From Streptococcus sp. 263_SSPC (GTDB taxonomy: Bacteria; Bacillota; Bacilli; Lactobacillales; Aerococcaceae): DNA of 64,000 nt. Positions within the stretch are counted from its first letter, which is position 1; the number at the start of each line of letters is the position of its first letter. The notes under the pieces were generated by a model, which saw only the letters and a list, made by a program, of their open reading frames with translations, did no database searches and was not told where the DNA came from. Location of the stretch: positions 1 through 64,000 of the forward strand of contig NZ_JVNU01000027.1 in the NCBI RefSeq assembly GCF_001071995.1, given 5' to 3'. The position numbers and the translations under genes were made by a program. Positions 1 through 8,804 of the stretch are shown piece by piece.

Positions 1-34
1 TGATATGTACCCAGAATCCTGGACACATTAATAA

Positions 35-835
35 TTAAGCTGAACGCATGGATGTTTCCCTGTATTGAACAGGGGACATCCATTTTGTTTTTTCTTGAAT
101 TCTTTTGTTATTGTAATAATCTATATAATCTTTAACTGCCGTTTGAAATTCCTTAAAGGTAGAATATTGCTTTTCCAAACCATAGAACATTTCGTTTTTC
201 ATTCTGGCGAAAAACGTTTCTATAATGCAATTATCATAACAATTTCCTTTTCGAGACATTGATTGAATAATTCCTCGTTCTTTTAATGACTGTTGATAAA
301 ATGCGTGTTGATATTGCCAACCTTGATCAGAATGGAGAATCAATCCATTTACATTAGGGAATTTTTTGAAAGCTTTATTTAACATCCTTTGAATCTGTTC
401 TAAGTTGGGACTTAGAGAAAGATCATAGGAGATTATTTCATTAGTAGACATATCTAAAATTGGAGAAAAGAAACATTTTCCCCAAGGAAAAGTGAATTGA
501 GATACATCTGTACTCCATTTTTGAAGTGGCCTATCGGCCGTAAAATCTCTGTTAATAATATTATCAGCAACTTTCCCAACATTGCCTTGATAAGAATGGT
601 ATTTCTCTTTAGGGCGTTTTCCAAACAATCCATTTATATGCATAAGACGTTGAACTCTTTTATGATTAACAACGTGACCTCTCCGGCAAAGTTCTTGGTA
701 AATTCTTCTTACGCCATATCTACCTTTATTTTCATGAAATATTTTTTTGATTTCTGATAATAAAACACCATTTTTCTCAGCCACAGCATCAACTCTATTC
801 AATTCAAAATAGTAAGTAGATTTCGCCATTTTCAT
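35..835 (-). CDS. IS3-family transposase OrfB (DDE integrase domain)
   Basis: This is the catalytic half of the transposase. An HTH_21-like segment (about residues 25-80) is followed by an rve integrase core with the DDE triad visible as D110 (WSTDVSQF), D170 (LHSDQGWQY) and E206 (ETFFARMKNE). The D170-E206 spacing is 35 residues, as in the IS3 family. The first ATG is at 835, but the same frame is open upstream to an A7 slippery tract (plus-strand 946-952). Upstream residues such as EKAAVIKELREIGYQLKHLL look like the usual OrfB beginning. The working product is therefore probably an OrfAB fusion made by -1 frameshifting. Confidence 0.92.
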   Translation of the reverse strand: MKMAKSTYYFELNRVDAVAEKNGVLLSEIKKIFHENKGRYGVRRIYQELCRRGHVVNHKRVQRLMHINGLFGKRPKEKYHSYQGNVGKVADNIINRDFTADRPLQKWSTDVSQFTFPWGKCFFSPILDMSTNEIISYDLSLSPNLEQIQRMLNKAFKKFPNVNGLILHSDQGWQYQHAFYQQSLKERGIIQSMSRKGNCYDNCIIETFFARMKNEMFYGLEKQYSTFKEFQTAVKDYIDYYNNKRIQEKTKWMSPVQYRETSMRSA

Positions 836-864
836 CGCTTTAAGAAGATGTTTTAGTTGGTATC

Positions 865-1419
865 CTATTTCTCGTAATTCTTTGATGACCGCTGCTTTCT
901 CGCCTTGAGAAGCGCAGCTTCCTGTTCTTTTCTCAAGGCTCTCAGTTTTTTTATAACAGCAATTTCAGCTTCTAAATATGCATTTCGTTTACGTAATCTA
1001 ACTAATTCTTCTCGTTCGGATTCTGAAAGGTTATCAGGCACATCTTTTTTATTCATAATAGGCTCCTTAGATAATGGTCGTCGTCTTTTCTTATTCTTTA
1101 AACCATTATATCCATAAGTTTTATACTTGTGAACCCAAGAACCTAATAATCCGACACTTATTCCCGCTGGAAAAGCAACCTCTGATAGAGCTTTCCCATT
1201 TAAAACCTGTAAAACAAATGTCAATTTTTCATCTACCGTCCAATTTCTTTGTTTTTTGACACGCTCCAATCCTTTAGGACCATGAATCTTTTCAATTTTA
1301 TCCCAATTCAATATTTTTCTTCTAAAACTCTCTTGCATAACATTTTCAGGAGTTTCTACCCATGTTCCTTTCCGATATAATTCGACACATTTCATTTTGA
1401 ATTCGAATGAGTAACGCAT
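865..1419 (-). CDS. IS3-family transposase OrfA (HTH)
   Basis: This 184-aa protein is the DNA-binding half of the transposase. It has two helix-turn-helix-like segments (about residues 1-55 and 60-115) and a C-terminal leucine-rich or coiled-coil stretch (about 125-165), as in IS150-type OrfA. The ATG at 1419 is preceded by a strong ribosome-binding site, AAAGGGGG, with about 7 nt spacing. That site lies inside the 3' arm of a perfect 15-bp hairpin at the element's end. The last 30 codons overlap the upstream-extended orfB frame, which is the geometry needed for programmed frameshifting. Confidence 0.9.
   Translation of the reverse strand: MRYSFEFKMKCVELYRKGTWVETPENVMQESFRRKILNWDKIEKIHGPKGLERVKKQRNWTVDEKLTFVLQVLNGKALSEVAFPAGISVGLLGSWVHKYKTYGYNGLKNKKRRRPLSKEPIMNKKDVPDNLSESEREELVRLRKRNAYLEAEIAVIKKLRALRKEQEAALLKARKQRSSKNYEK
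946..952 (-). other. candidate -1 frameshift slippery site (A7)
   Basis: On the minus strand the orfA codons here read ATA AAA AAA CTG, a run of seven A with the phase A AAA AAA. Slipping back one base joins orfA to the orfB frame, which has no stop from here into the DDE domain. A7 and A6G sites are the classical frameshift signals of IS3 elements. The stimulatory structure was not worked out. Confidence 0.7.
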
Positions 1420-1425
1420 AATAAA

Positions 1426-1460
1426 TACCCCCTTTACTGGTTTGTCCAGTAAAGGGGGTA
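1426..1460 (-). promoter_or_regulatory. IS-terminal hairpin covering the orfA ribosome-binding site
   Basis: Bases 1426-1440 and 1446-1460 are a perfect 15-bp inverted repeat around a 5-nt loop. Read on the minus strand, the 3' arm contains the AAAGGGGG Shine-Dalgarno sequence of orfA. A transcript entering from outside, for example from adhE, would fold and hide it. This mechanism is known in other insertion sequences and is inferred here. Confidence 0.7.
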
Positions 1461-1499
1461 CATATCAAAACTCCTAAGACTCTTTAGATTTAAAATCAA

Positions 1500-4133
1500 T
1501 TATTTGATACGACCTGGGCGTTCTTTATATCCAAAGTATGCGTCAGCAAGAATTTCTTCCATATCAGCAACCATTGGTAAACGAGGGTTAGCAGGTGAAC
1601 ATTGATCTTCATAAGCAAGCATTGCAATTTCATGGATTGTAGCTAACCATTCTTTGTGGTTAACGCCTTGTGCTTTGAAGTTCATTTCGATACCTACAGC
1701 TTCCCCTAATTCGTAAACAGCTTTAGCTAAAGCGTCTACTGCTTCCTCAGGAGTTGAAGACGGTAATCCTAACATACGAGCGATGTCTTGGAATTTTTCA
1801 TCTGCACGGTAGTAGTTGTATTTTGGCCATGTAGCTGCTTTTGCAGGACGAGTACCATTGTAACGGATTACGTATGGTAATAAGATCGCATTTGTACGTC
1901 CGTGAACTGTGTGGAAGAATCCACCAATCTTATGTGCCATTGAGTGGCTCATACCAAGGAACGCATTCGCAAATGCCATACCAGCCATTGTAGAAGCGTT
2001 ATGCATTTTTTCGCGTGAAACGAAATCAGCATTTTTCACACTGCTTACTAAGTTTTCAAATACTAATTTGATTGCTTGTAATGCTAAACCATCTGTATAG
2101 TCGTTTGCAAGTGTTGAAGTGTACGCTTCGATTGCGTGAGTTAATACGTCCATACCAGTATCAGCAGTTACAAAGTCTGGCACTGTCATAACTAATGCAG
2201 GGTCAACAATCGCAATTGTTGGTGTTAGTGAGTAGTCAGCTAACGGATATTTACGGTTATTAGCTTTATCTGAAATTACCGCGAATGGTGTTACTTCAGA
2301 ACCTGTACCAGATGTAGTTGGGATACCAACATATTTAGCACGTTCGCCTAACTCTGGGAATTTGAATGCACGTTTACGGATATCCATGAATTTTTGAACT
2401 AAGTCACGGAAGTCCACTTGTGGTTGTTCATAGAACATCCACATTACTTTCGCAGCATCCATTACAGAACCCCCACCAAGTGCAACGATTGTATCTGGCT
2501 CGAAGCTCTTCATGATTTCTGCACCACGGTTTACTGTTGTGATGTCTGGATCTGGTTCTACGTCTGAGAATACTTCATAAATTACTTTGTTTGGACGTAA
2601 TTCTAATTGTTCAATAACACGTTGTAAGAATCCTAATTTAACCATTGCTTGGTCAGTTACGATCATTACACGGCTTACATTTTTCATTTTTTGTAAGTAT
2701 TGAATTGAATCGCGTTCGAAATAGATTTTTGATGGAACTTTAAACCATTGCATGTTATTTCTACGTCTCCCTACTTTTTTGATATTTAATAGATTTACAA
2801 CACTTACGTTATCCCCAACTGAGTTACGTCCGTAAGAACCGCAACCTAATGTTAATGATGGGATAAATGCGTTATAAACGTCCCCGATACCACCAAAAGT
2901 AGAAGGAGCATTCCAGATAACACGAATTGCACGAACAACGCGTCCAAATTCTTTCGCTAATTCAGCATCTTCTGTATGAATCGCTGCTGAGTGTCCTAAG
3001 CCGTGGAATTCAACCATTTGACGAGCTTTTTCAATACCGTCTTCGCGAGATTCTGATTTAAGTACTGCAATCACTGGAGAAAGTTTTTCGCGTGTTAACG
3101 GTTCTTTTTCACCAACTTCTTTACATTCTGCAGCAAGAATGTTTGTTCCTTCTGGAACTGAGAATCCAGCTTGTTCAGCGATCCATGCAGCTGGTTTACC
3201 AACGATGTTCGCATTTAATTTAGCACCAGCACAGTTTTTGCTGTTTGCTTTTACGCCGAAGCAGAATTCTTCTAATAAAGCTTTTTCTTTTTTGTTTACA
3301 AAGTAAGTGTGATAGCTCTTCAATTCTTTAACGAAATCATCGTAAATTTCTTTATCAACGATTGCAGCTTGTTCAGAAGCACACACCATACCATTATCGA
3401 ATGATTTACTCATTACGATATCGTGAGCTGCTTGACGAATGTTAGCAGATTTTTCAACATAAGCTGGTACGTTACCCGCACCAACCCCAAGAGCTGGTTT
3501 ACCGCAAGAGTAAGCAGCTTTAACCATCGCGTTACCACCAGTTGCTAAAATTGTAGCAATTCCGTCGTGGTTCATTAAAGCATTAGTTGCTTCGATTGAT
3601 GGGTGTTCGATCCATTGAACACAGTTTTCAGGAGCTCCAGCTGCAATTGCTGCATCACGAACGATTTGAGCTGCATGTGCAGAACTTTGTTGAGCTGATG
3701 GATGGAACGCAAACACGATTGGATTACGTGTTTTTAATGCAATTAAAGATTTGAAAATTGCAGTTGAAGTTGGGTTTGTTGTAGGTGTGATACCACAGAT
3801 AACCCCTACTGGTTCTGCGATTAATGTTAATCCAGTTACTTCATCGTCTGAAATAACGCCAACTGTTTTAGTGTGACGCATGTTGTGCACCACGTGTTCG
3901 CAGGCAAATAAGTTTTTCGTAGCTTTGTCTTCGAAAACCCCACGTCCTGTTTCTTCGATTGCATGTTGTGCTAATACACCGTGTTGGTCTAACGCAGCAA
4001 CTGATGCTTTTGCCACAATGTAGTCAACTTGTTCTTGATTTAACAAGCGGAATTCATCTAAGGCTTTCAACCCATTCTCCACGAGACGGTTGATTTCTTG
4101 TTGTACTTGATTGTTGTTTTTTTCTTCACTCAC
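1500..4133 (-). CDS. adhE: bifunctional acetaldehyde-CoA / alcohol dehydrogenase
   Basis: AdhE reduces acetyl-CoA to acetaldehyde and then to ethanol with NADH, regenerating NAD+ in fermentation. At 877 aa it has the full family length. The N-terminal aldehyde dehydrogenase half (about 1-440) has the catalytic cysteine at C251 in NGMVCASEQ. The C-terminal iron-dependent alcohol dehydrogenase half (about 455-870) has the GGGSVMDAAK nucleotide motif and iron-ligand histidines in DTGMDVLTHAIEAY and GMSHSMAHKIGG..HTVHG. The start is GTG at 4133, preceded by GGGGGA at about 8 nt. It appears monocistronic, with its own promoter and a Rex-like site. No hairpin terminator remains between the stop and the IS, so read-through into the IS is likely. 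Confidence 0.97.
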   Translation of the reverse strand: MSEEKNNNQVQQEINRLVENGLKALDEFRLLNQEQVDYIVAKASVAALDQHGVLAQHAIEETGRGVFEDKATKNLFACEHVVHNMRHTKTVGVISDDEVTGLTLIAEPVGVICGITPTTNPTSTAIFKSLIALKTRNPIVFAFHPSAQQSSAHAAQIVRDAAIAAGAPENCVQWIEHPSIEATNALMNHDGIATILATGGNAMVKAAYSCGKPALGVGAGNVPAYVEKSANIRQAAHDIVMSKSFDNGMVCASEQAAIVDKEIYDDFVKELKSYHTYFVNKKEKALLEEFCFGVKANSKNCAGAKLNANIVGKPAAWIAEQAGFSVPEGTNILAAECKEVGEKEPLTREKLSPVIAVLKSESREDGIEKARQMVEFHGLGHSAAIHTEDAELAKEFGRVVRAIRVIWNAPSTFGGIGDVYNAFIPSLTLGCGSYGRNSVGDNVSVVNLLNIKKVGRRRNNMQWFKVPSKIYFERDSIQYLQKMKNVSRVMIVTDQAMVKLGFLQRVIEQLELRPNKVIYEVFSDVEPDPDITTVNRGAEIMKSFEPDTIVALGGGSVMDAAKVMWMFYEQPQVDFRDLVQKFMDIRKRAFKFPELGERAKYVGIPTTSGTGSEVTPFAVISDKANNRKYPLADYSLTPTIAIVDPALVMTVPDFVTADTGMDVLTHAIEAYTSTLANDYTDGLALQAIKLVFENLVSSVKNADFVSREKMHNASTMAGMAFANAFLGMSHSMAHKIGGFFHTVHGRTNAILLPYVIRYNGTRPAKAATWPKYNYYRADEKFQDIARMLGLPSSTPEEAVDALAKAVYELGEAVGIEMNFKAQGVNHKEWLATIHEIAMLAYEDQCSPANPRLPMVADMEEILADAYFGYKERPGRIK

Positions 4134-4152
4134 TTGTGATTTCCCCCAGTGT

Positions 4153-4170
4153 TTGTTATTTTTATCACAT
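4153..4170 (-). promoter_or_regulatory. candidate Rex (NAD+/NADH-sensing repressor) operator
   Basis: The sequence TGTTA-N6-TCACA (4154-4169) matches the Rex core TGTGA-N6-TCACA in nine of ten arm bases. It lies just downstream of the adhE -10 element, over the expected transcription start. Rex control of adhE is established in several Gram-positive bacteria. No rex gene is in this window. Confidence 0.45.
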
Positions 4171-4174
4171 TCTT

Positions 4175-4203
4175 ATCTTACACTATTTTTGTAAAAATGT
4201 AAA
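4175..4203 (-). promoter_or_regulatory. adhE promoter, TTTACA-17-TAAGAT
   Basis: On the minus strand the -35 TTTACA (4198-4203) and -10 TAAGAT (4175-4180) are 17 bp apart. The predicted start near 4168 leaves a leader of about 35 nt before the GTG. Confidence 0.6.
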
Positions 4204-4361
4204 CTATTTTCAACGAAAAATTTTCCTTTGAAAACAGATTCATTCATTTTCATTTCTCCTTTCATAATTTATTCCTAACCTATATCTCCATTCTAACCAT
4301 TATTCCCAAAATATCAATACTTTTCGCGATATATTTGTAATCCTTTACATTCTTTTTAAAG

Positions 4362-4394
4362 TAAAAAAAGAAGCTAGACAATTGCTAGCTTCTT
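4362..4394 (-). terminator. terminator of the tgt-yajC-comN-like unit
   Basis: A 10-bp stem (AAGAAGCTAG / CTAGCTTCTT, 4368-4377 and 4385-4394) with a 7-nt loop is followed on the minus strand by a run of seven U residues. Confidence 0.85.
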
Positions 4395-4398
4395 AACT

Positions 4399-4674
4399 TT
4401 AAAATAATTCACTTAAATTAATATCTTCAAGTGTGATTTCTTTATTAGTTTGCGCTTCTAAAGATTCAAAATCAAAGTACTCATTAATATTTAATTGATT
4501 AATCTGAAAGATTTGTTCAAACAGATTGTCAGGAAGGTTCTTCTTCCAACGGTAGTCTGCAAAGTAATGTGCGAGGTCTTCCGTTTCAATTGTTGTATAG
4601 CCTAAGTCATTAAACTCGCTGACTTTATAATACAACCAAGTTTTAAATTGATTTTTTAAACTCTCTTTATCCAT
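4399..4674 (-). CDS. comN: ComN-like post-transcriptional regulator (YrzD family)
   Basis: This 91-aa acidic cytoplasmic protein has no membrane segment. Its pattern fits the small ComN/YrzD family (PF13797): an N-terminal helix, then the FNDLGYTTIETEDLAHYFADYRWKK region, then a helix around residues 48-65. In Bacillus subtilis ComN controls comER mRNA and sits beside the tgt-yajC-secDF region. Here it directly follows yajC (3 nt gap) and ends the unit before a strong terminator. The family call rests on recognised pattern and gene order. A competence role in this organism is not shown. Confidence 0.65.
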   Translation of the reverse strand: MDKESLKNQFKTWLYYKVSEFNDLGYTTIETEDLAHYFADYRWKKNLPDNLFEQIFQINQLNINEYFDFESLEAQTNKEITLEDINLSELF

Positions 4675-4677
4675 CGA

Positions 4678-4995
4678 CTACTCTTCTTCAGTTGCAACTT
4701 CATCAGTATAAACTTCATTATTTGTTGCAGCAGATTCTGTAACTACGTGGTGAATAGCAGCGCGTTCAAATGTAAGGATAACTCCTTCGCAATCAAGGTC
4801 AACTGTATGATTTACAGTATCAATATTGTAGATTTCACCGTGTAATCCACCGATTGTAACTACTCTATCTCCAATTTTCATTGCATCTCTTTGTGCTTGA
4901 ATTTCTTTAGCACGTTGACGTTGTTTACGTCCGAAGAACCAGAAAGCTCCCCCTGCTACAACAACATATGCAATTAATAATGTCATTTGATCCAT
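4678..4995 (-). CDS. yajC: preprotein translocase accessory subunit YajC
   Basis: YajC is a small single-pass membrane protein that associates with SecDF and SecYEG. This 105-aa protein has one N-terminal membrane segment (about residues 4-22), then a basic stretch (GRKQRQRAKE). The conserved cytoplasmic domain follows, with the MKIGDRVVTIGGLHGEI motif (about 40-56), and then an acidic tail. A GAGGT ribosome-binding site lies 6 nt before the ATG. It sits between tgt and the comN-like gene, the usual Firmicutes order. secDF is not in the window. Confidence 0.95.
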   Translation of the reverse strand: MDQMTLLIAYVVVAGGAFWFFGRKQRQRAKEIQAQRDAMKIGDRVVTIGGLHGEIYNIDTVNHTVDLDCEGVILTFERAAIHHVVTESAATNNEVYTDEVATEEE

Positions 4996-5062
4996 AATCT
5001 TACCTCATTTCCAATTTCTATGTTCTTACTTTATCAAAAAAGTCGCTTTATTTCTATATTCT

Positions 5063-6229
<1,167 letters not shown>

Positions 6230-6242
6230 TCATAACTACCTA

Positions 6243-6272
6243 ACTGTACTCTACAAAGGCAAAAATGTCCAA
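6243..6272 (-). promoter_or_regulatory. candidate tgt promoter, TTGGAC-18-TACAGT
   Basis: On the minus strand a TTGGAC -35 (6267-6272) and TACAGT -10 (6243-6248) lie 18 bp apart, between the upstream terminator and tgt. Confidence 0.45.
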
Positions 6273-6304
6273 TAAAAACGGGAGTAAGTAAAAGCCTCAC
6301 CCCC
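6272..6304 (-). terminator. terminator after the HesB-like gene
   Basis: A 9-bp stem with two G-U pairs (6280-6288 and 6296-6304) and a 7-nt loop is followed on the minus strand by GTTTTTATT. Confidence 0.7.
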
Positions 6305-6323
6305 TGTTTCTTCTATATAAATA

Positions 6324-6632
6324 TTAGTCTACAATTTTTGTATAACTGTAACTTGGTTCTTTTAATTTTTCATCAAAGCCTACTTCTAAATTATGACCAT
6401 GGAAGAACCATTCGTCACCAGTTTCTACAAAATAAGTAATCCCATTTTCAACAACGCTCACATAAGGATTGCTTGGAGTATCTACTTCAACTGCTAGTGA
6501 GAATCCTTCATGAATCGGACTGCATCCGTATACCTTTCCTAGGAAACGAACACCACGTTCTTTAGATACACCCATTTCTTCTTCAAACCATGCTTGCGCT
6601 CTTTTATCGATTGTTAATTGCATTGTATCCAC
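6324..6632 (-). CDS. HesB/YneR-like protein
   Basis: This 102-aa protein resembles the YneR branch of the HesB/IscA fold: an N-terminal LTIDKRAQAWFEEEM helix, then GVRFLGKVYGCSPIHEGFSL, then a C-terminal GDEWFFHGHNLEVGFDEKL segment. It lacks the C-terminal CxC pair that binds iron-sulfur clusters in IscA and has only one cysteine (in YGCSP), so an IscA-type scaffold role is doubtful. The longest frame begins at a GTG (6632). An ATG three codons later is an alternative. The cellular role of this subfamily is not known. Confidence 0.75.
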   Translation of the reverse strand: MDTMQLTIDKRAQAWFEEEMGVSKERGVRFLGKVYGCSPIHEGFSLAVEVDTPSNPYVSVVENGITYFVETGDEWFFHGHNLEVGFDEKLKEPSYSYTKIVD

Positions 6633-6693
6633 TCTTTCCTCTAATTTACTCTCTCATTCTATCATAGAATCGTAGAAAGTCGATAAAGTTTGC

Positions 6694-7110
6694 TCACCGC
6701 TTTCCAGTATATATGAATGAAACGCAATTTAGAGAAGTTAAACTTGTGAATCCATTAGACTCATAAAAAGAAAATGTTTTCGTTGAATCATCTGTTGCTA
6801 GTTGAATTTGATACACATTCTTGTACTTTTCTAGAGTCATTTGTAACAATTTTGTGCCAATCCCTTGATGTTGGTATTCGGGGTACACTAAAATATCTTG
6901 AATAAACAGAATAGAAGCTCCGTCTCCAACGGCTCTCAGTATCCCAACGAGTTTTCCTTCATCATTAAACGCTTCTATTATATGAAGAGAATTTTTATAA
7001 GCGGCTTCAAGCATTTCTGGTTTTTGTGTGTAATTGGTCCATCCTACTGCTTCGTATAAAGGCAGTACTTCTTCTACAGTAATATTTGGGTTTTCAACAG
7101 TACGGATCAT
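6694..7110 (-). CDS. GNAT-family N-acetyltransferase
   Basis: This 138-aa protein has a complete GCN5-related acetyltransferase fold. The acetyl-CoA-binding motif A is visible as LVYPEYQHQGIGTKLLQ (about residues 75-91). The later FYESNGF segment is the usual motif B. The N-terminal part (LYEAVGWTNYTQKPEML) is like small-molecule or amine acetyltransferases of Firmicutes. The substrate cannot be deduced. It is flanked by the rpsD terminator upstream and the HesB-like gene downstream. Confidence 0.88.
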   Translation of the reverse strand: MIRTVENPNITVEEVLPLYEAVGWTNYTQKPEMLEAAYKNSLHIIEAFNDEGKLVGILRAVGDGASILFIQDILVYPEYQHQGIGTKLLQMTLEKYKNVYQIQLATDDSTKTFSFYESNGFTSLTSLNCVSFIYTGKR

Positions 7111-7166
7111 ATTCTTCCACCTCTTTATCCCCTAATCATTTAATGTGCTTTCACAAAAATTATAAA

Positions 7167-7202
7167 TAAAAAAACCGGAATCCACAATAGTGAATTCCAG
7201 TT
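7167..7202 (-). terminator. rpsD terminator
   Basis: A 13-bp stem with two G-U pairs (7173-7185 and 7190-7202) and a 4-nt loop is followed on the minus strand by seven U residues. Confidence 0.88.
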
Positions 7203-7221
7203 CTGAAATTGTCTAATAAGA

Positions 7222-7833
7222 TTAGCCAAGTTTGTTATAGTATTCAACGACTAGTGATTCGTCAACTTCAGAAGTTAACTCGTCACGTAATGGTAGACGG
7301 TTTAATGAACCTTCTAATTTTTCTTCGTCGAAAGTAACGAACTCTGGACGACCATATAAAGCTTCTAAAGCTTCTTTAATGATTGTTAAGTTACGTGATT
7401 TTTCACGAACACCCACAACATCGCCAACTTGTACTTGGAATGAAGGGATATCTACGCGTTTACCGTTCACAGTGATGTGACCGTGGTTAACTAATTGACG
7501 TGCTTGACGACGAGTAGTTGCTAAACCTAAACGGTATACTACGTTATCTAAACGTTGTTCAAGAAGAACCATGAAGTTTTCACCATGTTTACCTTCTTTA
7601 ATTTTGCCAGCTTTTTTGAATAAAGTAGCAAATTGACGTTCGTTCATACCATACATATGACGTAGTTTTTGTTTTTCTTGTAATTGTTGACCATACTCAG
7701 ATAATTTTTTACGGCTGTTTGGTCCGTGTTGACCTGGTGCGTATGGACGACGAGCGATTTCTTTTCCTGTTCCTGAAAGTGAAATGCCTAAACGACGAGA
7801 TAACTTCCAGCTTGGTCCAGTGTAACGTGACAT
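7222..7833 (-). CDS. rpsD: 30S ribosomal protein S4
   Basis: S4 is a primary 16S rRNA-binding protein of the small subunit and often represses its own translation. This 203-aa protein has the N-terminal S4 domain, beginning [19 protein letters not shown], and the RNA-binding S4 fold around residues 93-155 ([23 protein letters not shown]). A longer frame extends to 7905, but the ATG at 7833 has GGAGGAA 7 nt upstream and gives the family N-terminus, so that start is chosen. A leader of about 165 nt separates promoter and gene. Confidence 0.97.
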   Translation of the reverse strand: MSRYTGPSWKLSRRLGISLSGTGKEIARRPYAPGQHGPNSRKKLSEYGQQLQEKQKLRHMYGMNERQFATLFKKAGKIKEGKHGENFMVLLEQRLDNVVYRLGLATTRRQARQLVNHGHITVNGKRVDIPSFQVQVGDVVGVREKSRNLTIIKEALEALYGRPEFVTFDEEKLEGSLNRLPLRDELTSEVDESLVVEYYNKLG

Positions 7834-7999
7834 TGAACATTCCTCCAATAATTGTTTATTTTTTTGGAGTAAAATAATCGCGAAATCTTCGATTCGTGCA
7901 GTCACTACAAGGGTTCACCTTTGCAGCCGCGGTTACTACCTTACCCTAAAGGCTAGGACTGTTGACGAGCTTCTATATTTCTGCTGCATATTTTACACA
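7834..7999 (-). promoter_or_regulatory. rpsD 5' leader, probable S4 autoregulatory RNA
   Basis: About 165 nt separate the predicted transcription start from the rpsD ATG. The RNA has several GC-rich blocks, including GGTAGTAACCGCGGCTGC, unlike the AT-rich surroundings. Firmicutes rpsD leaders bind S4 and repress translation. I did not fold the pseudoknot, so the family assignment is inferred from position and length. Confidence 0.5.
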
Positions 8000-8005
8000 A
8001 GAAGT

Positions 8006-8034
8006 ATTGTACCCTATTTCCTATGAAAATACAA
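8006..8034 (-). promoter_or_regulatory. rpsD promoter, TTGTAT-17-TACAAT
   Basis: On the minus strand the -35 TTGTAT (8029-8034) and -10 TACAAT (8006-8011) have an ideal 17-bp spacer. They lie directly after the thioesterase stop codon. Confidence 0.65.
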
Positions 8035-8039
8035 GGATT

Positions 8040-8783
8040 TTATTTAATTTCCCACTCAAGAGATAAGTGGCAACATTTTTGATCATCTGATTCTAGTTGG
8101 TGTAATGTTTGAACTCCGTTTTCAGTTTCACGAATTTCATAAAAACTCTTAACGGTAGCTTCTGGAAGAATTTCCTTATCATATTTTACAAGAACTGATT
8201 TTAATGAATGAGTCTTAATAAAGTCCATTCCCAGACTATCCATTACCCAGTCAAAATACTTCGCGTTATTCACATGGTGATTATAATCGATATCATTTAA
8301 ACGAACGCGATACGTTTGAACATTTGCATTCTCTAAATCGATTTTAGGAACTCTTGGATTACGACGAGTATCTTTTTTATTCTCAATTGGATATTCGCTA
8401 AGCACTTCTTCATCGAGTGAGATGAGTTTTCTCTCTTCAATATTAATCATTGAGAAAGTCGTTAATGCGTCTACTAGTACTTCTTCGTCTAGAGACAAAA
8501 TCGTATAACGACGGAACGTAAAGAACTTGTTATATCCAACAGGCTCCGTTTCGATAATAATTTCTTCTTCTAATTTAGGAAGACGATTGACTGTTAATTG
8601 GTTTTGAATCACAATCCATGAAAGACCTTTTTGATAGATCAAATCAGGATGAGCTAGACCTCGTTCTTGTTTACGCGAAGCAAGCATCATAATCCCGACT
8701 ACATGGCTAAGAGATAACTCTCCTTTCCAATTACATTCATACGCCTTCACAACATGATTCATGTGACAAATTGATTCTACCAT
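8040..8783 (-). CDS. acyl-ACP thioesterase (double hotdog)
   Basis: This protein would hydrolyse acyl-ACP to release free fatty acids. At 247 aa it has the tandem hotdog layout of the acyl-ACP thioesterase family (PF01643). The first domain (about 1-135) contains SHVVGIMMLASRKQERGL. The second (about 150-245) contains RVRLNDIDYNHHVNNAKYFDW, with the conserved Asn and His region. It has no membrane segments. It may be co-transcribed with the 197-aa gene upstream (21 nt gap). The chain length of its substrate cannot be read from sequence. Confidence 0.88.
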   Translation of the reverse strand: MVESICHMNHVVKAYECNWKGELSLSHVVGIMMLASRKQERGLAHPDLIYQKGLSWIVIQNQLTVNRLPKLEEEIIIETEPVGYNKFFTFRRYTILSLDEEVLVDALTTFSMINIEERKLISLDEEVLSEYPIENKKDTRRNPRVPKIDLENANVQTYRVRLNDIDYNHHVNNAKYFDWVMDSLGMDFIKTHSLKSVLVKYDKEILPEATVKSFYEIRETENGVQTLHQLESDDQKCCHLSLEWEIK

Positions 8784-8804
8784 AGTACATCCTTTCGTAA
8801 TTGA

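Larger units (their letters stand above)
1..1467 (-). mobile_element. IS3-family (IS150-like) insertion sequence, complete
   Basis: Both ends are visible. Bases 1-25 and the reverse complement of 1443-1467 form an imperfect 25-bp terminal inverted repeat: 12 bp identical (TGATATGTACCC), six divergent, then seven identical (CTGGACA). Inside are orfA and orfB in the -1 frame arrangement typical of the family. The left end coincides with base 1 of the window, so the left flank and any target-site duplication cannot be checked. The element lies 32 bp past the adhE stop codon and is read in the same direction as adhE. The reading frames have no internal stops, so it looks potentially active. Confidence 0.93.

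Noticed and set aside
6324-6632. IscA-type iron-sulfur scaffold
   Set aside because: The HesB-like protein lacks the C-terminal cysteine pair needed for cluster binding.
7834-7905. N-terminal extension of rpsD
   Set aside because: It falls in the mRNA leader. S4 proteins begin at the MSRYTGP residues, where a GGAGGAA site is present.
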